Origin: CAZUMH01 sp964621645
GTDB taxonomy: Bacteria; Zhuqueibacterota; QNDG01; JAGLOF01
Length of the DNA: 19,423 bases
Direction of reading: 5' to 3'
Assembly: GCA_964621645.1 (NCBI GenBank)
Contig: CAZUMH010000067.1
Location: 1-19,423 of the forward strand
Position 1 is the stretch's first letter. The number at the start of each line of letters is the position of its first letter. The translations under genes and the position numbers were made by a program. The notes under the pieces are model-generated. The model worked only from the letters and a program-made list of their open reading frames with translations, made no database searches and was not told where the DNA came from. Below, in pieces: positions 7,637-16,266 of the stretch.

Positions 7637-10033
7637 TTATTTACGGTTTTTCACATAGCGATCGAACCAGTCGAACATTTCTGCCAGTACATCGAGAACG
7701 GATTCCCTGGCCCGGTAGCCGTGGCTCTCACAGGGCAGCATGACCAGCCTGGCTGTGGCGCCGTGTCCCTTGAGGGCGTGAAAGAAACGCTCGGACTGGA
7801 TGGGAAACGTGCCGGAGTTGTTGTCCGCCATGCCGTGAATAAGCAGGATAGGTTCATTTACCTTGTCAGCGTACATGAAAGGAGAAACCCTGAAATAGAT
7901 CTCCGGAGCTTCCCAGAAGGTGCGCCGTTCGCTCTGGAAGCCGAAAGGCGTCAAGGTGCGGTTATAGGCACCGCTGCGGGCGATGCCAGCAGCGAAGAGA
8001 TCACAGTGAGCCAGAAGATTGGCGGTCATGAAGGCCCCGTAGCTGTGTCCGCCTACTCCTACTCTGGCGGGATCTATGATACCCATTTCGTCGAGTTTGT
8101 CGATGGCGGCCTTAGCGCTGGCTACAATCTGTTCGACGAAGGTGTTATTCATGGTTTCCGGGTCACCCACAACGGGCATCTGGGCCCCGTCCAGCACGGC
8201 GTAGCCCTGAGTTATAAAAAACAGGTGGGAATAGCCTCTGAAGAAGGTAAAACGGTTGGGGGATCCCCGTACCTGCCCCGCTACTTTGGGATTGGTGTAC
8301 TCGCGAGGATAGGCCCAAAGCACCAGAGGCAGCCGTTCACCTTTTCGATAATCAGCCGGCAGATAAAGCGTGCCGGAGAGGGGCACGCCGTCGTTTCTCG
8401 TATAGGTAATGAGCTCTTTTTTCATACCGGTAAGCTGGGGAGCCGGATCCTGAAAATCAGTGAGTTTTTGGCGACTTCCCTTGTTAAGATGCAGCATAAA
8501 GTAGTTGGGGACCTCGGTTTTTGATTCGCTGCTGATAATAATTCGGGAACGGGATCCTCCCACAAATCCGGCGAAGGTTTCATACTTATCGACAGCACTC
8601 TGGAAAAGACGGCCGGCTTTTTTCTTTTTCAGGTTGAAGCGGTCCAAGAAGGGATGATCCCCCCGGGGTGAGGAACCGCGTCCGGAAAGATAGATATCTC
8701 CCTTATCATATAAAACAAGTCGTTCGCCTTTTTCCGATCTGCCGATAACCGGCCGTCCGGGATCGTTATAGGCGTCTTCGGTACTCAGGTCGAAGATCAC
8801 TTCCGGGTGTATCGCTTTCTGGTCTACATCCACCAGAGAGGTGGTACGCCAGTTTTTTTTCCAGTTACGCTCGGATATCAGAACCAAACCCTTCTTTACC
8901 AACCAGTCCATGCCGGCGAAGCGGTTCGCCAGCCGCAGAATCTCCCTGGGTTCTTCCGAGAAAGGAAATGAAAGGGTCATGATTCTATCCCGGAACTCGA
9001 CCTCCTGTTCCGGATCACCGCCATCCAGCGCCTCCACCCAGACCAGCGTTGCCTCGTTAAACGGTCTCCAGGCCACAGAGCGGGGTCCTGTTGAAACGCC
9101 CCGAATGGGGACCTGGTCGGCCAAAGGGAGATCGGCCAGCTGATGCACCAGTTTCCCCTTTCTGTCCCAAATCTCGATGCTGTGGGCAAAAGAATAGTAG
9201 GGGACACTGTAGGAGTAGGGCCGCTTCACCCGTTCCACCATCAGAAAGTTGCCGTCCGGCGAGTACTCAGCGGAGCGATAAAGATCGGGGGTGCCGAGAG
9301 GGCGGACACCGCCATGGTCAATTGAGATTTCGACTAATTGAGAGGTGCAGTAATAGTCAAACAGCGCTTCGTCATAGGGATCGGAAAGAAGATCCTGATA
9401 GGTGCGAACCTTGGATACTTTGCCGGTCGTCTCCCGGACCACCGGTCCGCCGGGAATCCGCGGCGGTGCCGGGGGAACACCCCGATCTGCTGGAACGAGG
9501 CTTGCCAGCATGGTGCGTTCTCCAGGCACCCAGATGAAGCCGGGGCCGATGGTCAGATTCAGCTGTACGTCGCTAATACACCGAACGCTTCCATTTGCAA
9601 TATCGGCGATCCACAGCTGAACGCCTGTGTCGGTGTAGAGTGGAAAGGCCAGGAGGGATTCATCGTCGGACCAGCGGGGGACACCCAGGCGGGCCCCTTC
9701 AGGGAGATCCAAGGGAGTGGTGGATCCATCGATCAGATTTTTTAGGGTGATGCCCGTATAGAACGTAGTTCGCTGCAGGCTGTTTTCGGCTGGAATGATC
9801 CGGATGCCCGCCAATCTTAGGAGGGGCTGGGAAAGATAGTCAATGGAAGGCATCGATTGGTAGTCGAGCAGCATGAGATATGTACCCGAGGGGCTGAGAT
9901 TCGCCTGCGGTATGGGAGGAGCATCGACGATCCGAACCACTTCCGGAGGAGGGAGTTTATAGGATTCCTGGGCCGCCAGCATTCCGCTGAACATAACGGC
10001 GGTAAAAATGACATAGAGGATCGTTTTTTTCAT
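7637..10033 (-). CDS. Secreted S9-family peptidase, glutamyl-endopeptidase-like (S9D-type)
   Basis: A 798-residue exported serine peptidase. Residues 1-21 form a signal peptide (MKKTILYV, hydrophobic core, GMLAAQ). The propeller half runs to about residue 540 and includes PPAPPRIPGGPVV and a YQDLLSDPYDEALFDYY stretch that I associate with the chloroplast glutamyl endopeptidase-like branch of S9. The hydrolase domain follows with Ser664 (GGHSYGAF), Asp737 (HGMADNN) and His771 (CESHGYR). Cleavage after glutamate is therefore a family-based inference. The start is ambiguous by one codon: GTG 10036 is followed directly by ATG 10033. GGAGG lies 5 bases before the GTG and 8 before the ATG, and I prefer the ATG. 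The gene is divergent from the DUF2207-type gene and convergent with the first S9 gene. It is a distant relative of that gene, not a recent duplicate: only the triad regions resemble each other. Confidence 0.93.
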   Translation of the reverse strand: MKKTILYVIFTAVMFSGMLAAQESYKLPPPEVVRIVDAPPIPQANLSPSGTYLMLLDYQSMPSIDYLSQPLLRLAGIRIIPAENSLQRTTFYTGITLKNLIDGSTTPLDLPEGARLGVPRWSDDESLLAFPLYTDTGVQLWIADIANGSVRCISDVQLNLTIGPGFIWVPGERTMLASLVPADRGVPPAPPRIPGGPVVRETTGKVSKVRTYQDLLSDPYDEALFDYYCTSQLVEISIDHGGVRPLGTPDLYRSAEYSPDGNFLMVERVKRPYSYSVPYYSFAHSIEIWDRKGKLVHQLADLPLADQVPIRGVSTGPRSVAWRPFNEATLVWVEALDGGDPEQEVEFRDRIMTLSFPFSEEPREILRLANRFAGMDWLVKKGLVLISERNWKKNWRTTSLVDVDQKAIHPEVIFDLSTEDAYNDPGRPVIGRSEKGERLVLYDKGDIYLSGRGSSPRGDHPFLDRFNLKKKKAGRLFQSAVDKYETFAGFVGGSRSRIIISSESKTEVPNYFMLHLNKGSRQKLTDFQDPAPQLTGMKKELITYTRNDGVPLSGTLYLPADYRKGERLPLVLWAYPREYTNPKVAGQVRGSPNRFTFFRGYSHLFFITQGYAVLDGAQMPVVGDPETMNNTFVEQIVASAKAAIDKLDEMGIIDPARVGVGGHSYGAFMTANLLAHCDLFAAGIARSGAYNRTLTPFGFQSERRTFWEAPEIYFRVSPFMYADKVNEPILLIHGMADNNSGTFPIQSERFFHALKGHGATARLVMLPCESHGYRARESVLDVLAEMFDWFDRYVKNRK

Positions 10034-10264
10034 CACAGAGACCTCCTTCGAAAAAGGATTTTTCAGGAATATGTTAATGATAAGGATTCTTCCTTATTTT
10101 ACGAAGATGATCCGTATCAGTCAAGAAGTATTCTCCTGTCACGGCTGGCGTTCCATTTTACTGTTTGCAAAAATATTTTAATTGCCTTACCTTATTATAT
10201 CTAATTTTAAGACAGTTTTGACATTTTCAGCTAAGAGATGAAATGTTTTTTGCTTCCGCCGGTT

Positions 10265-10270
10265 TATAAT
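10265..10270 (+). promoter_or_regulatory. Candidate -10 element for the DUF2207-type operon
   Basis: A perfect TATAAT lies 34 bases before ATG 10304 in the 270-base divergent gap. No clear -35 is present 16-18 bases upstream. A TTGACA at 10218-10223 is too far away (41 bases). The position supports the downstream start at 10304, because a start at 10238 would lie before the promoter. Confidence 0.4.
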
Positions 10271-10303
10271 ACATATGCGGATCAATTAAAGGGGACTATT
10301 ATT

Positions 10304-12109
10304 ATGAGAAGTCTGTCATCTCTGAGTAAACACATGGCCTGGATACTCCTGCTGCTGTTTCTGATCCCGAAGGCGTGGGCTGAGAAATCGTTTACTTTCA
10401 GCAGCCTTGAAGTACAGGCCAGCTGCACCGCGGCCGGAGAGGCTGTCGTCTCCGAAGAGATCAATTATTCTTTTCGGGGCAGGTTCAGTTATGCATACCG
10501 CTGGTTTTCCAATGCCGGAAACATAACTTACCGCGACTTCAGGGTGTTCGAGGGAGAGAAAGAATTCATCCGTTCCGATTCGAAACAGCCGGGAACGTAT
10601 AGTATTATTCCCAAGGAAAACGGGATCGAGATACGCTGGTTTTTTTCTGCCTATAATGAGGATCGCTCCTTTCTCCTGAAATACACCATCAACGGGGTTG
10701 TACGGCGCTTTCAGGATGCGGCGATTTTTTACTATAAGTTCGTTGATAAAACCTGGGGCGGAGCCATAAAAAAGGTCGAGGTGCGGCTCAATCCACCTTT
10801 TCCGGTCAGTCCAAACGAGATGCTGAAATGGCTGCACGCACCTAAAGGACGCTGGGAAGCGGATCAGCAGGGAAAGCTGATTGCCTTATGCGATAATCTT
10901 CCCGCTAATTCACTCTTTGAGCTGCGGGTACTCTATCCGCCGCGGCTGTTTCCCCAGACCACGCTTATCAGCGAACCCAGGCGTGAGCAGATCGTGGCGC
11001 AGGAGAAGCAATGGCAGGCAGAGGCGGCGGCCAGCCGGCAGGCGGCCGTCCGAAGGGAAGAAGCGCAGCGGCAGCGCTGGGCCCGGGGGAAATGGCTTTT
11101 AATCCTGGTGGCTTTCTTTGGTATTTACTATGTTTATCACCTGTACAGCCGGTTCGGCCGGCGCCCCGAGGTGCTTTTTCAGGAAAAGACTATTTCCTAT
11201 ATTCCGGAAGCGATAAAGCCGGCGCTGGTGGGCTACCTGGTCTGGTCCCAACAGGTCGGAGGCACTGCTCTGACAGCAACTCTTTTCGATCTGGCCCGCC
11301 GGGGATTTCTCATCCTCAGGGAAATAGGTAATGAGAAGAAGGGTTTCTTCTCTATCAGTGGTCTGGATTATGAGTGGGGGCTGGACCGTAAAAAGTATTC
11401 CAGCGAAAGCGGCACACTTGACCTTTTCGAACGGGAATTAGTTCGTTTCCTTTTTGATGATCTGGCCGGAGGAGAGGACAGCATCACCGTAAAGGAGATG
11501 AAGAAAAAGAGCACGCTTTTCCGTAAATTTTTTAGAAAGTGGCAGAAAATGGTCCAGAAAGCCGGGAAGGAGCGGGGCTGGTTCGATGAGACCAGCCAGA
11601 AGAAGATGTGGTGGGGCTTTGGAGCGAGCATCCTGATGGACTTACTGGTCATCCCGGGCGGGATTCTCTTCGGTCCCTATACGTTCATTCTCCTGGGTGC
11701 CGGAATGATTATGATGGTTGGTTCTCTGTTCATTGCACACCGCACCGCTGAGGGGGAAATGCTGGCACGGCAGTGGAAGGCTTTGAGGCGCTTCCTGATG
11801 AAAAAGAAATATGAGGAATTGGACTCAAATGAATATAGCGGCGTCATCAGCGAATATATCATTTACGGCACGGTTCTGGGTCTGGTGAAAAAGCATTACA
11901 GGGATCTGGTATTGCGCCTGGACCAGAATCAGGCGGGATTGATCTTCCCCTGGTATGTTGGGATTCATGCCGGCAGTTTCAATCCGGCCGCCTTCAGTGA
12001 ATCATTCAGCAGCATGGTGACGGCTACTAGTACGGCTGTAGGCACAGCCGGGGGCGCCAGCGCCGGCGGCGGCGGCGGAGCGGGAGGCGGTGGAGCCGGG
12101 GCCGGATAA
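10304..12109 (+). CDS. DUF2207-type membrane protein with glycine-rich C-terminus
   Basis: A 601-residue membrane protein of unknown function. Residues 1-26 are a signal peptide ending in KAWA. About 28-220 form an extracytoplasmic beta-rich domain with the family's YRWFSNAG and W-rich patches. A charged Gln/Ala/Arg stretch (about 225-262) resembles a coiled coil and precedes a transmembrane helix near 264-283. A soluble segment follows with TALTATLFDLARRGFLIL (winged-helix-like). Two further helices lie near 437-480, and the tail ends in a Gly/Ala run that includes GGGGGAGGGGAG. This order matches DUF2207 (predicted membrane protein) proteins. I chose ATG 10304 over the ATG at 10238: AAAGGGG precedes it, and it opens directly with the signal peptide. 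It heads a plus-strand run with the next two genes. Confidence 0.87.
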   Translation: MRSLSSLSKHMAWILLLLFLIPKAWAEKSFTFSSLEVQASCTAAGEAVVSEEINYSFRGRFSYAYRWFSNAGNITYRDFRVFEGEKEFIRSDSKQPGTYSIIPKENGIEIRWFFSAYNEDRSFLLKYTINGVVRRFQDAAIFYYKFVDKTWGGAIKKVEVRLNPPFPVSPNEMLKWLHAPKGRWEADQQGKLIALCDNLPANSLFELRVLYPPRLFPQTTLISEPRREQIVAQEKQWQAEAAASRQAAVRREEAQRQRWARGKWLLILVAFFGIYYVYHLYSRFGRRPEVLFQEKTISYIPEAIKPALVGYLVWSQQVGGTALTATLFDLARRGFLILREIGNEKKGFFSISGLDYEWGLDRKKYSSESGTLDLFERELVRFLFDDLAGGEDSITVKEMKKKSTLFRKFFRKWQKMVQKAGKERGWFDETSQKKMWWGFGASILMDLLVIPGGILFGPYTFILLGAGMIMMVGSLFIAHRTAEGEMLARQWKALRRFLMKKKYEELDSNEYSGVISEYIIYGTVLGLVKKHYRDLVLRLDQNQAGLIFPWYVGIHAGSFNPAAFSESFSSMVTATSTAVGTAGGASAGGGGGAGGGGAGAG

Positions 12110-12123
12110 GAGAAGAACCGGGA

Positions 12124-12147
12124 TCCTCCCACTTTTAAAAAGGAGGA
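12124..12147 (+). promoter_or_regulatory. Hairpin that can hide the ribosome site of the next gene
   Basis: TCCTCC (12124-12129) is exactly complementary to GGAGGA (12142-12147), the Shine-Dalgarno of the gene at 12151, with a 12-base loop between. The pairing would sequester the ribosome site unless it is opened, for example by ribosomes finishing the upstream gene 15 bases earlier. This is inferred from complementarity only. Confidence 0.4.
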
Positions 12148-12150
12148 GTG

Positions 12151-12681
12151 ATGCAGAATGGAACTGTTTATTTTCGGGAGGAGCAGCGTTTCACTCAGCC
12201 CTTCATCTGGGTGCTCATCCTGCCTTTATCGCTTCTGGCGATCGTGGGATTTTACCAGCAGATTATCATGGGGCGTCCCTTTGGCGATAATCCGGCTCCC
12301 GACTGGATGATCTGCCTGATTTTCGTTCTGATAGGATTGGGGCTTCCCTATTTCTTCACCCGGTTGCGGCTGGTAACCGAGGTTAAGGAAGATGGTGTGT
12401 ATATAAGATTTTTCCCCATAGAACGGAAGGGACTCGTACTGCTCTGGGACGACATAAAAAATATGGAAGCGGTGACCTATCGACCGATTCTTGATTACGG
12501 CGGCTGGGGGATCCGTTATGGACGGAAAGGCAAAGCTTACAATGTCAGGGGCAACAGAGGAGTAAAAATCTCTACGGAGAAGGGGAAGGAAATCCTTATC
12601 GGATCTCAGAAGGCGGAACAGCTGGCCCAGGCTATCCTCTCCGCCCACAGAGGAAAAGTTGAAACTGGCAAGAGAGGATAA
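12151..12681 (+). CDS. Small membrane protein with two helices and a PH-like domain (DUF6141-like)
   Basis: A 176-residue protein of unknown function. A short N-terminal segment is followed by two transmembrane helices (about 19-40 and 52-71). The cytosolic part (about 75-170) has alternating strands such as VKEDGVYIRFFP, LLWDDIKNMEAV, GGWGIRYGRKGKAYNV and GVKISTEKGKEILIGSQKAE, ending in a helix. That pattern is typical of bacterial PH-like folds, and the GWGIR and LIGSQ motifs recall DUF6141-type proteins. ATG 12151 follows AGGAGG by 4 bases; a GTG one codon earlier would abut the site. It lies 41 bases after the DUF2207-type gene and 38 before the fabK-like gene, so the three are likely co-transcribed. 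Function is unknown; a membrane-stress or envelope role is a guess. Confidence 0.82.
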   Translation: MQNGTVYFREEQRFTQPFIWVLILPLSLLAIVGFYQQIIMGRPFGDNPAPDWMICLIFVLIGLGLPYFFTRLRLVTEVKEDGVYIRFFPIERKGLVLLWDDIKNMEAVTYRPILDYGGWGIRYGRKGKAYNVRGNRGVKISTEKGKEILIGSQKAEQLAQAILSAHRGKVETGKRG

Positions 12682-12719
12682 AATCTTGAATCCGGAAAAG
12701 CCGGGAATGAGGGGGTAGG

Positions 12720-13742
12720 ATGGAAACTCACTATGCCGATACGTTTTTCCGGCGCGGGGCCGAATTTCTGGGATCCCGATACCCCATCATGGCCGGAGCG
12801 ATGACCTGGATCAGTGATCCGAAGCTGGTGGCCACCGTGTGTAATGAGGGAGGATTCGGTACTCTGGCCGGGGGCAACACTCCTCCGCGAATTCTGGAGA
12901 AGCAGATCGAAGAGACCCGAAACATGACGGACCGGCCCTTTGGCGTAAACGTTATTACCATTGCCCCGGCTTACCAGGAGCATCTGCAGCTTATCAGTAA
13001 GATGAAACCGCCCTTTGTGATTTTCGCCGGCAGCTTTCCCAAGGCCTCCGAGATCCAGCTGGCCAAAGAGGCCGGCGCCCGGGTGCTCTGTTTTGCCTCA
13101 ACCAAATCCATCGCCGAGAGGATGCTGCGCTACGGGGTAGACGGACTCATCCTGGAGGGTATGGAAGCGGGCGGACATGTGGGGCATGTGAGCCTGATGA
13201 TACTGCTGCAGCAGGTTCTCTTCGAGTTTCAGGACATCCCGGTTTTTGTGGCCGGCGGTATCGCCTCCGGCCGCATGTGCGCCCATCTTTTTCTCATGCG
13301 AGCCGCCGGGGTGCAGCTGGGAACCCGATTCGCCGTGGCGGAGGAGAGCTGTGCTCATCCGGAATTTAAAAAATATTTCCTGAGGGCCCACGCCCGCAGT
13401 GCCGTTTCCACTCCCCAGTTTGACAGCCGGCTGCCCGTCGTTGCCGTGAGGGCCCTGAAAAACCGGGGCCACGAAGAGTTTAACAAACTCCAGATGGAAC
13501 TTATCGGCAAGCTTGACCGGGGGGAGATCAAGCGAAACGAGGCGCAGCATCAGGTGGAAAATTTCTGGATGGGCGCCCTGAGGAAGGCGGTAATCGATGG
13601 GGATATAGAGCGGGGATCTCTTATGGCCGGACAGTCGGTGGGTCTGGTGGATAAAATTCAGTCTGTGCGGGAGATCATCCAGGAACTGGTACGGGATACC
13701 GAGAGCGAGCTGGTCAGAGTCCGGGATCTTTTCATCTCCTAG
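12720..13742 (+). CDS. fabK: FMN-dependent enoyl-ACP reductase II / nitronate monooxygenase family protein
   Basis: A 340-residue TIM-barrel flavoprotein, cytosolic. Visible landmarks are YPIMAGAMTWIS at the N-terminus, GGFGTLAGGNTPP, DRPFGVNV, EGMEAGGHVGH with catalytic His153, VAGGIASGR and LGTRFAVAEES for FMN phosphate binding, and SLMAGQSVGLV near the C-terminus. Order and spacing closely follow FabK, which reduces trans-2-enoyl-ACP with NAD(P)H and FMN in fatty-acid synthesis. Nitronate monooxygenases share the fold, and the two are hard to separate by eye; EGMEAGGHxG and MAGQ favour FabK. ATG 12720 is preceded by a purine-rich GGGGGTAGG. No other fatty-acid gene is visible nearby, so the assignment rests on sequence alone. 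A hairpin terminator follows 35 bases after the stop. Confidence 0.85.
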   Translation: METHYADTFFRRGAEFLGSRYPIMAGAMTWISDPKLVATVCNEGGFGTLAGGNTPPRILEKQIEETRNMTDRPFGVNVITIAPAYQEHLQLISKMKPPFVIFAGSFPKASEIQLAKEAGARVLCFASTKSIAERMLRYGVDGLILEGMEAGGHVGHVSLMILLQQVLFEFQDIPVFVAGGIASGRMCAHLFLMRAAGVQLGTRFAVAEESCAHPEFKKYFLRAHARSAVSTPQFDSRLPVVAVRALKNRGHEEFNKLQMELIGKLDRGEIKRNEAQHQVENFWMGALRKAVIDGDIERGSLMAGQSVGLVDKIQSVREIIQELVRDTESELVRVRDLFIS

Positions 13743-13766
13743 AAGAGCTGGATTGATGAGGCGGTA

Positions 13767-13868
13767 CAATATACATAAGGCAGGACAGAATGAGCATCTG
13801 TCCTGCCTTTAATTATGGAACGCCCTCAAGTGAAAATTGTTTATTCAGGGCACGATACAATACAATGA
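13767..13868. repeat. Dispersed intergenic repeat, copy A
   Basis: This stretch matches 18439-18537. Shared blocks in the same order are CAATATA, AGGCAGGACAGA with its inverted partner TCTGTCCTGC (a hairpin), a variable 26-base spacer, and ATTGTTTAnTCAGG-CAC followed by AATGAA. Loop and spacer sequences differ while block order and spacing are kept. It lies between fabK and the C69 gene, which converge here. It contains no coding potential: ATG 13865 opens only a three-codon frame. Confidence 0.75.
13777..13809. terminator. Hairpin terminator after fabK (part of repeat copy A)
   Basis: Thirteen perfect base pairs (AAGGCAGGACAGA with TCTGTCCTGCCTT) enclose a 7-base loop, with a short T-rich tail on the plus strand. 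It probably ends the 10304-13742 transcript. It may also stop minus-strand transcription from the C69 gene, although the T-tract on that side is poor. Confidence 0.7.
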
Positions 13869-13909
13869 AAGTGTGATCTTTCTGTTTCACTCCTGAAAAC
13901 GATGGATCG

Positions 13910-16225
13910 CTATTCCGCCTGCCCTTCCAGTTTCTTGAGCATCTCTCTGCCGCTCTCATTTTCCGAATTCAGTTCCAGCGACTTTCTATAATTGTGTATT
14001 GCCGCTTCCTTGTCTCCCGTGATCATATATGCCTCTCCGAGACTGTCGTACACATTGAACGACTCAGGGTAACATTCCACATTGAATTTGAATATTTCCA
14101 GCGCCGCTTCAGTCTTCTTGTCGTTCAGCAGCCTGTATCCGAGCGCGTTGATGTCGGCTTCATCGATGAAATAGACCGGGTCATTTTTCCAGGTATGCAG
14201 CGACTTCAGGGCTTCGTTCAGCGATCCTTTTCTGATGATCTCCTCGGCGGCATAGGCGGCTGAGAGCCCGCGGGGAAGGGGGAAGCTTTGGTTCAGGTTC
14301 ATGACGGTGACGCTGCCGTCTTCCGCCCGGCCGAATGATACGGTCGCTGATGGATCCCCTTCAAACTGCCAGATCCCTTCACTGTTGGTCGGGATCAGCC
14401 TGAGTACACGCTGATTTCCGATGTCGATGAACAGGGCCATATCCCGAATGAACACCTTGTAGGATACTCCCGCCGCCGCCAGTTCATAGGTCCCCGGAAG
14501 ATCCCTGATTTCGTCCGGCACTTCATCCGCAACTGGTTCATCGGATCCGGCTTTGCGGGTAAAGGGAGTGGTCTGATGCAGCACCATTGCGATAACCATT
14601 CCCGTGGAATCCTGTTCGAAGGTCAGCGCGACCATGTTGCTCATCCGTTCCATCCAGTAGCCGTTTTCACCCGGATAATTGAATGAGAGTTCGCCCCTGC
14701 CGGGAATGATCAGGGTCATCAGGTGATTCTTCTCCTCAATCTGAAAGACGCTGTTTTGGAACGTTCCGAAATTTGCGGTATACGATCCGATATAGGGATC
14801 AAGCTGCCGATTGAATGCCGCCGATTCCCGCCGGAAAAGATCCCGGAGCTCGTTGACTTTGGCCACGGCCCGGTCCACGCACTCCTGCGAGAAGGCGGCC
14901 AGGATCTTCGCGGCGGCACCCTCTTCTCCGGCCCGCATCTTGGCGGCGGCAGCTTCTTTTATGGCAGGTATTTTTTTACGGAAATCCGTCTCCAGCGCAT
15001 CGAATTCCTGGCGTACCACCGGTTGGCGCGTTTCCCGGTCGAGATTGACCAAGTCCGCCAGATCGCGGAAAAGCCACCAGTAGGAATCATCTTTAAATCC
15101 GTCTCTGTCCACCGTGCTGGGCCTGGTGATGTTCCTTCCGGATGTTCCCGCTCTGCTCACAATCCCCGGGATCTGCCGCGCCTTGATAAAGAAGGGCACG
15201 TAACAGGAAGTGCTGGGCACCGACGGGGCCCACCAGAATACGGAGATATCACCTGGATTATCCGGTATTTCAGCGACGCATGCACTTGCGGTCACATCCA
15301 AATCGAGGGAGGGATTTGTTCCGCGGTCCCGGGCAATCTCCATCATCACTGCCGATGTAATCGATCCCTCCCTGTCCTGAAGCAGCCGGCAGGAACGGTC
15401 CGCCCTGATCTGGGCCCGCTGGTTCTGAATCCGTTCACCCGGAGTTGCCGGGCCGTACACGGCGTCAAAATCGAGCCGGCCGGACGATTCACTGTACCAC
15501 TTTTTAGTCTGGGCAAAGGTTTTCAAATCCTCAGACGCTGCATCCCAATCAGTCGTGATGCTGATCTTGTTTGAAATGGACGCGACATTTTCGCTGACTA
15601 TGCGGGCCGCCCACTGCCGGCCCGCGGTTTCCAGGATCCACGCCTCTTCCCGGTCCGCAATGAGGAAGCTGTTGTCATAGGCCGCTTCCACTCCCAGGGT
15701 CGGCAGTCCGGAACCGAACTGGCCGTACTGTTCCAGCAGGGATGTGATCACATCCAAGGCCTCTCTGGCCGTTTTCCCCCGTTCCAGTCCAAGCCGCAGC
15801 AGGTCCATGCCGGTGGGACCGTATTCCACTTCCTGCCCGGATGCAACCAGATCCCGTATCTCGGACAGCGGCCGGGTTGCGATCCCCTCGTTGCCGATCG
15901 CCACTCCGTATTCGTTCATCCCTTCTTCGTAGCCCCAGCACCAGTAGGGACTCGATCCGATGGTGGCATAGGTTCTTTCCACCTGGGGGATGGATATCCG
16001 CCCCAGGTCAATCATGCTTCCAGCAGGCCATTCCCGGGCCGCATGATAGAAGAGCGGCTGGCAGTCAAACACCGTCCGATCACTGTTTTTGGCAAGCAGC
16101 GTCACGTTGACGCTGGTCGCGTCGCTTTTGGCCACCCAGGTGTCACAGGCCTCGATTCTCTCTCCTGTCCACATCAGGAAGGAGGTCAGCAATACAGCAG
16201 AAATACATATTTTCTGTACTTTCAT
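13910..16225 (-). CDS. Secreted C69-family dipeptidase fused to C-terminal TPR repeats
   Basis: A 771-residue protein of the C69 (PepD-like) Ntn-hydrolase family, which hydrolyses dipeptides. Residues 1-26 form a signal peptide, and cleavage after IEA would leave Cys27 (ACDTWVAKSD) at the N-terminus as catalytic nucleophile. The family core follows: LAKNSDRT, GMNEYGVAIGNEG, GQFGSGLPTLGVEAAYDNS and EEAWILETAGRQWAAR, ending near residue 500 with the NELRDLF region. About 500-660 is a beta-rich accessory domain. Residues 692-756 look like two TPR units (YRLLNDKKTEAALEIF; GEAYMITGDKEAAIHNY). Ordinary C69 enzymes are about 470-550 aa, so the C-terminal 250 residues are an addition. ATG 16225 follows GGAG by 9 bases. 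It is the last gene of a minus-strand operon, 41 bases after the winged-helix regulator gene. Confidence 0.92.
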   Translation of the reverse strand: MKVQKICISAVLLTSFLMWTGERIEACDTWVAKSDATSVNVTLLAKNSDRTVFDCQPLFYHAAREWPAGSMIDLGRISIPQVERTYATIGSSPYWCWGYEEGMNEYGVAIGNEGIATRPLSEIRDLVASGQEVEYGPTGMDLLRLGLERGKTAREALDVITSLLEQYGQFGSGLPTLGVEAAYDNSFLIADREEAWILETAGRQWAARIVSENVASISNKISITTDWDAASEDLKTFAQTKKWYSESSGRLDFDAVYGPATPGERIQNQRAQIRADRSCRLLQDREGSITSAVMMEIARDRGTNPSLDLDVTASACVAEIPDNPGDISVFWWAPSVPSTSCYVPFFIKARQIPGIVSRAGTSGRNITRPSTVDRDGFKDDSYWWLFRDLADLVNLDRETRQPVVRQEFDALETDFRKKIPAIKEAAAAKMRAGEEGAAAKILAAFSQECVDRAVAKVNELRDLFRRESAAFNRQLDPYIGSYTANFGTFQNSVFQIEEKNHLMTLIIPGRGELSFNYPGENGYWMERMSNMVALTFEQDSTGMVIAMVLHQTTPFTRKAGSDEPVADEVPDEIRDLPGTYELAAAGVSYKVFIRDMALFIDIGNQRVLRLIPTNSEGIWQFEGDPSATVSFGRAEDGSVTVMNLNQSFPLPRGLSAAYAAEEIIRKGSLNEALKSLHTWKNDPVYFIDEADINALGYRLLNDKKTEAALEIFKFNVECYPESFNVYDSLGEAYMITGDKEAAIHNYRKSLELNSENESGREMLKKLEGQAE

Positions 16226-16266
16226 TTCGATTTCTCCGTTCTATTCTTTCGATTGGTCACGATGCC

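Noticed and set aside
10218..10223. Perfect TTGACA upstream of the DUF2207-type gene as a -35
   Set aside because: It lies 41 bases from the TATAAT at 10265, and no good hexamer stands 16-18 bases downstream.
13836..13865. TTGTTT/TACAAT in repeat copy A as a promoter
   Set aside because: Spacing works in copy A (18 bases), but copy B lacks it and no plus-strand gene follows copy A, so a promoter role is not supported.
14723..15574. 283-codon plus-strand frame inside the C69 gene
   Set aside because: Antisense shadow of a clear Ntn-hydrolase gene; its composition is rich in Arg/Pro/His without family motifs.
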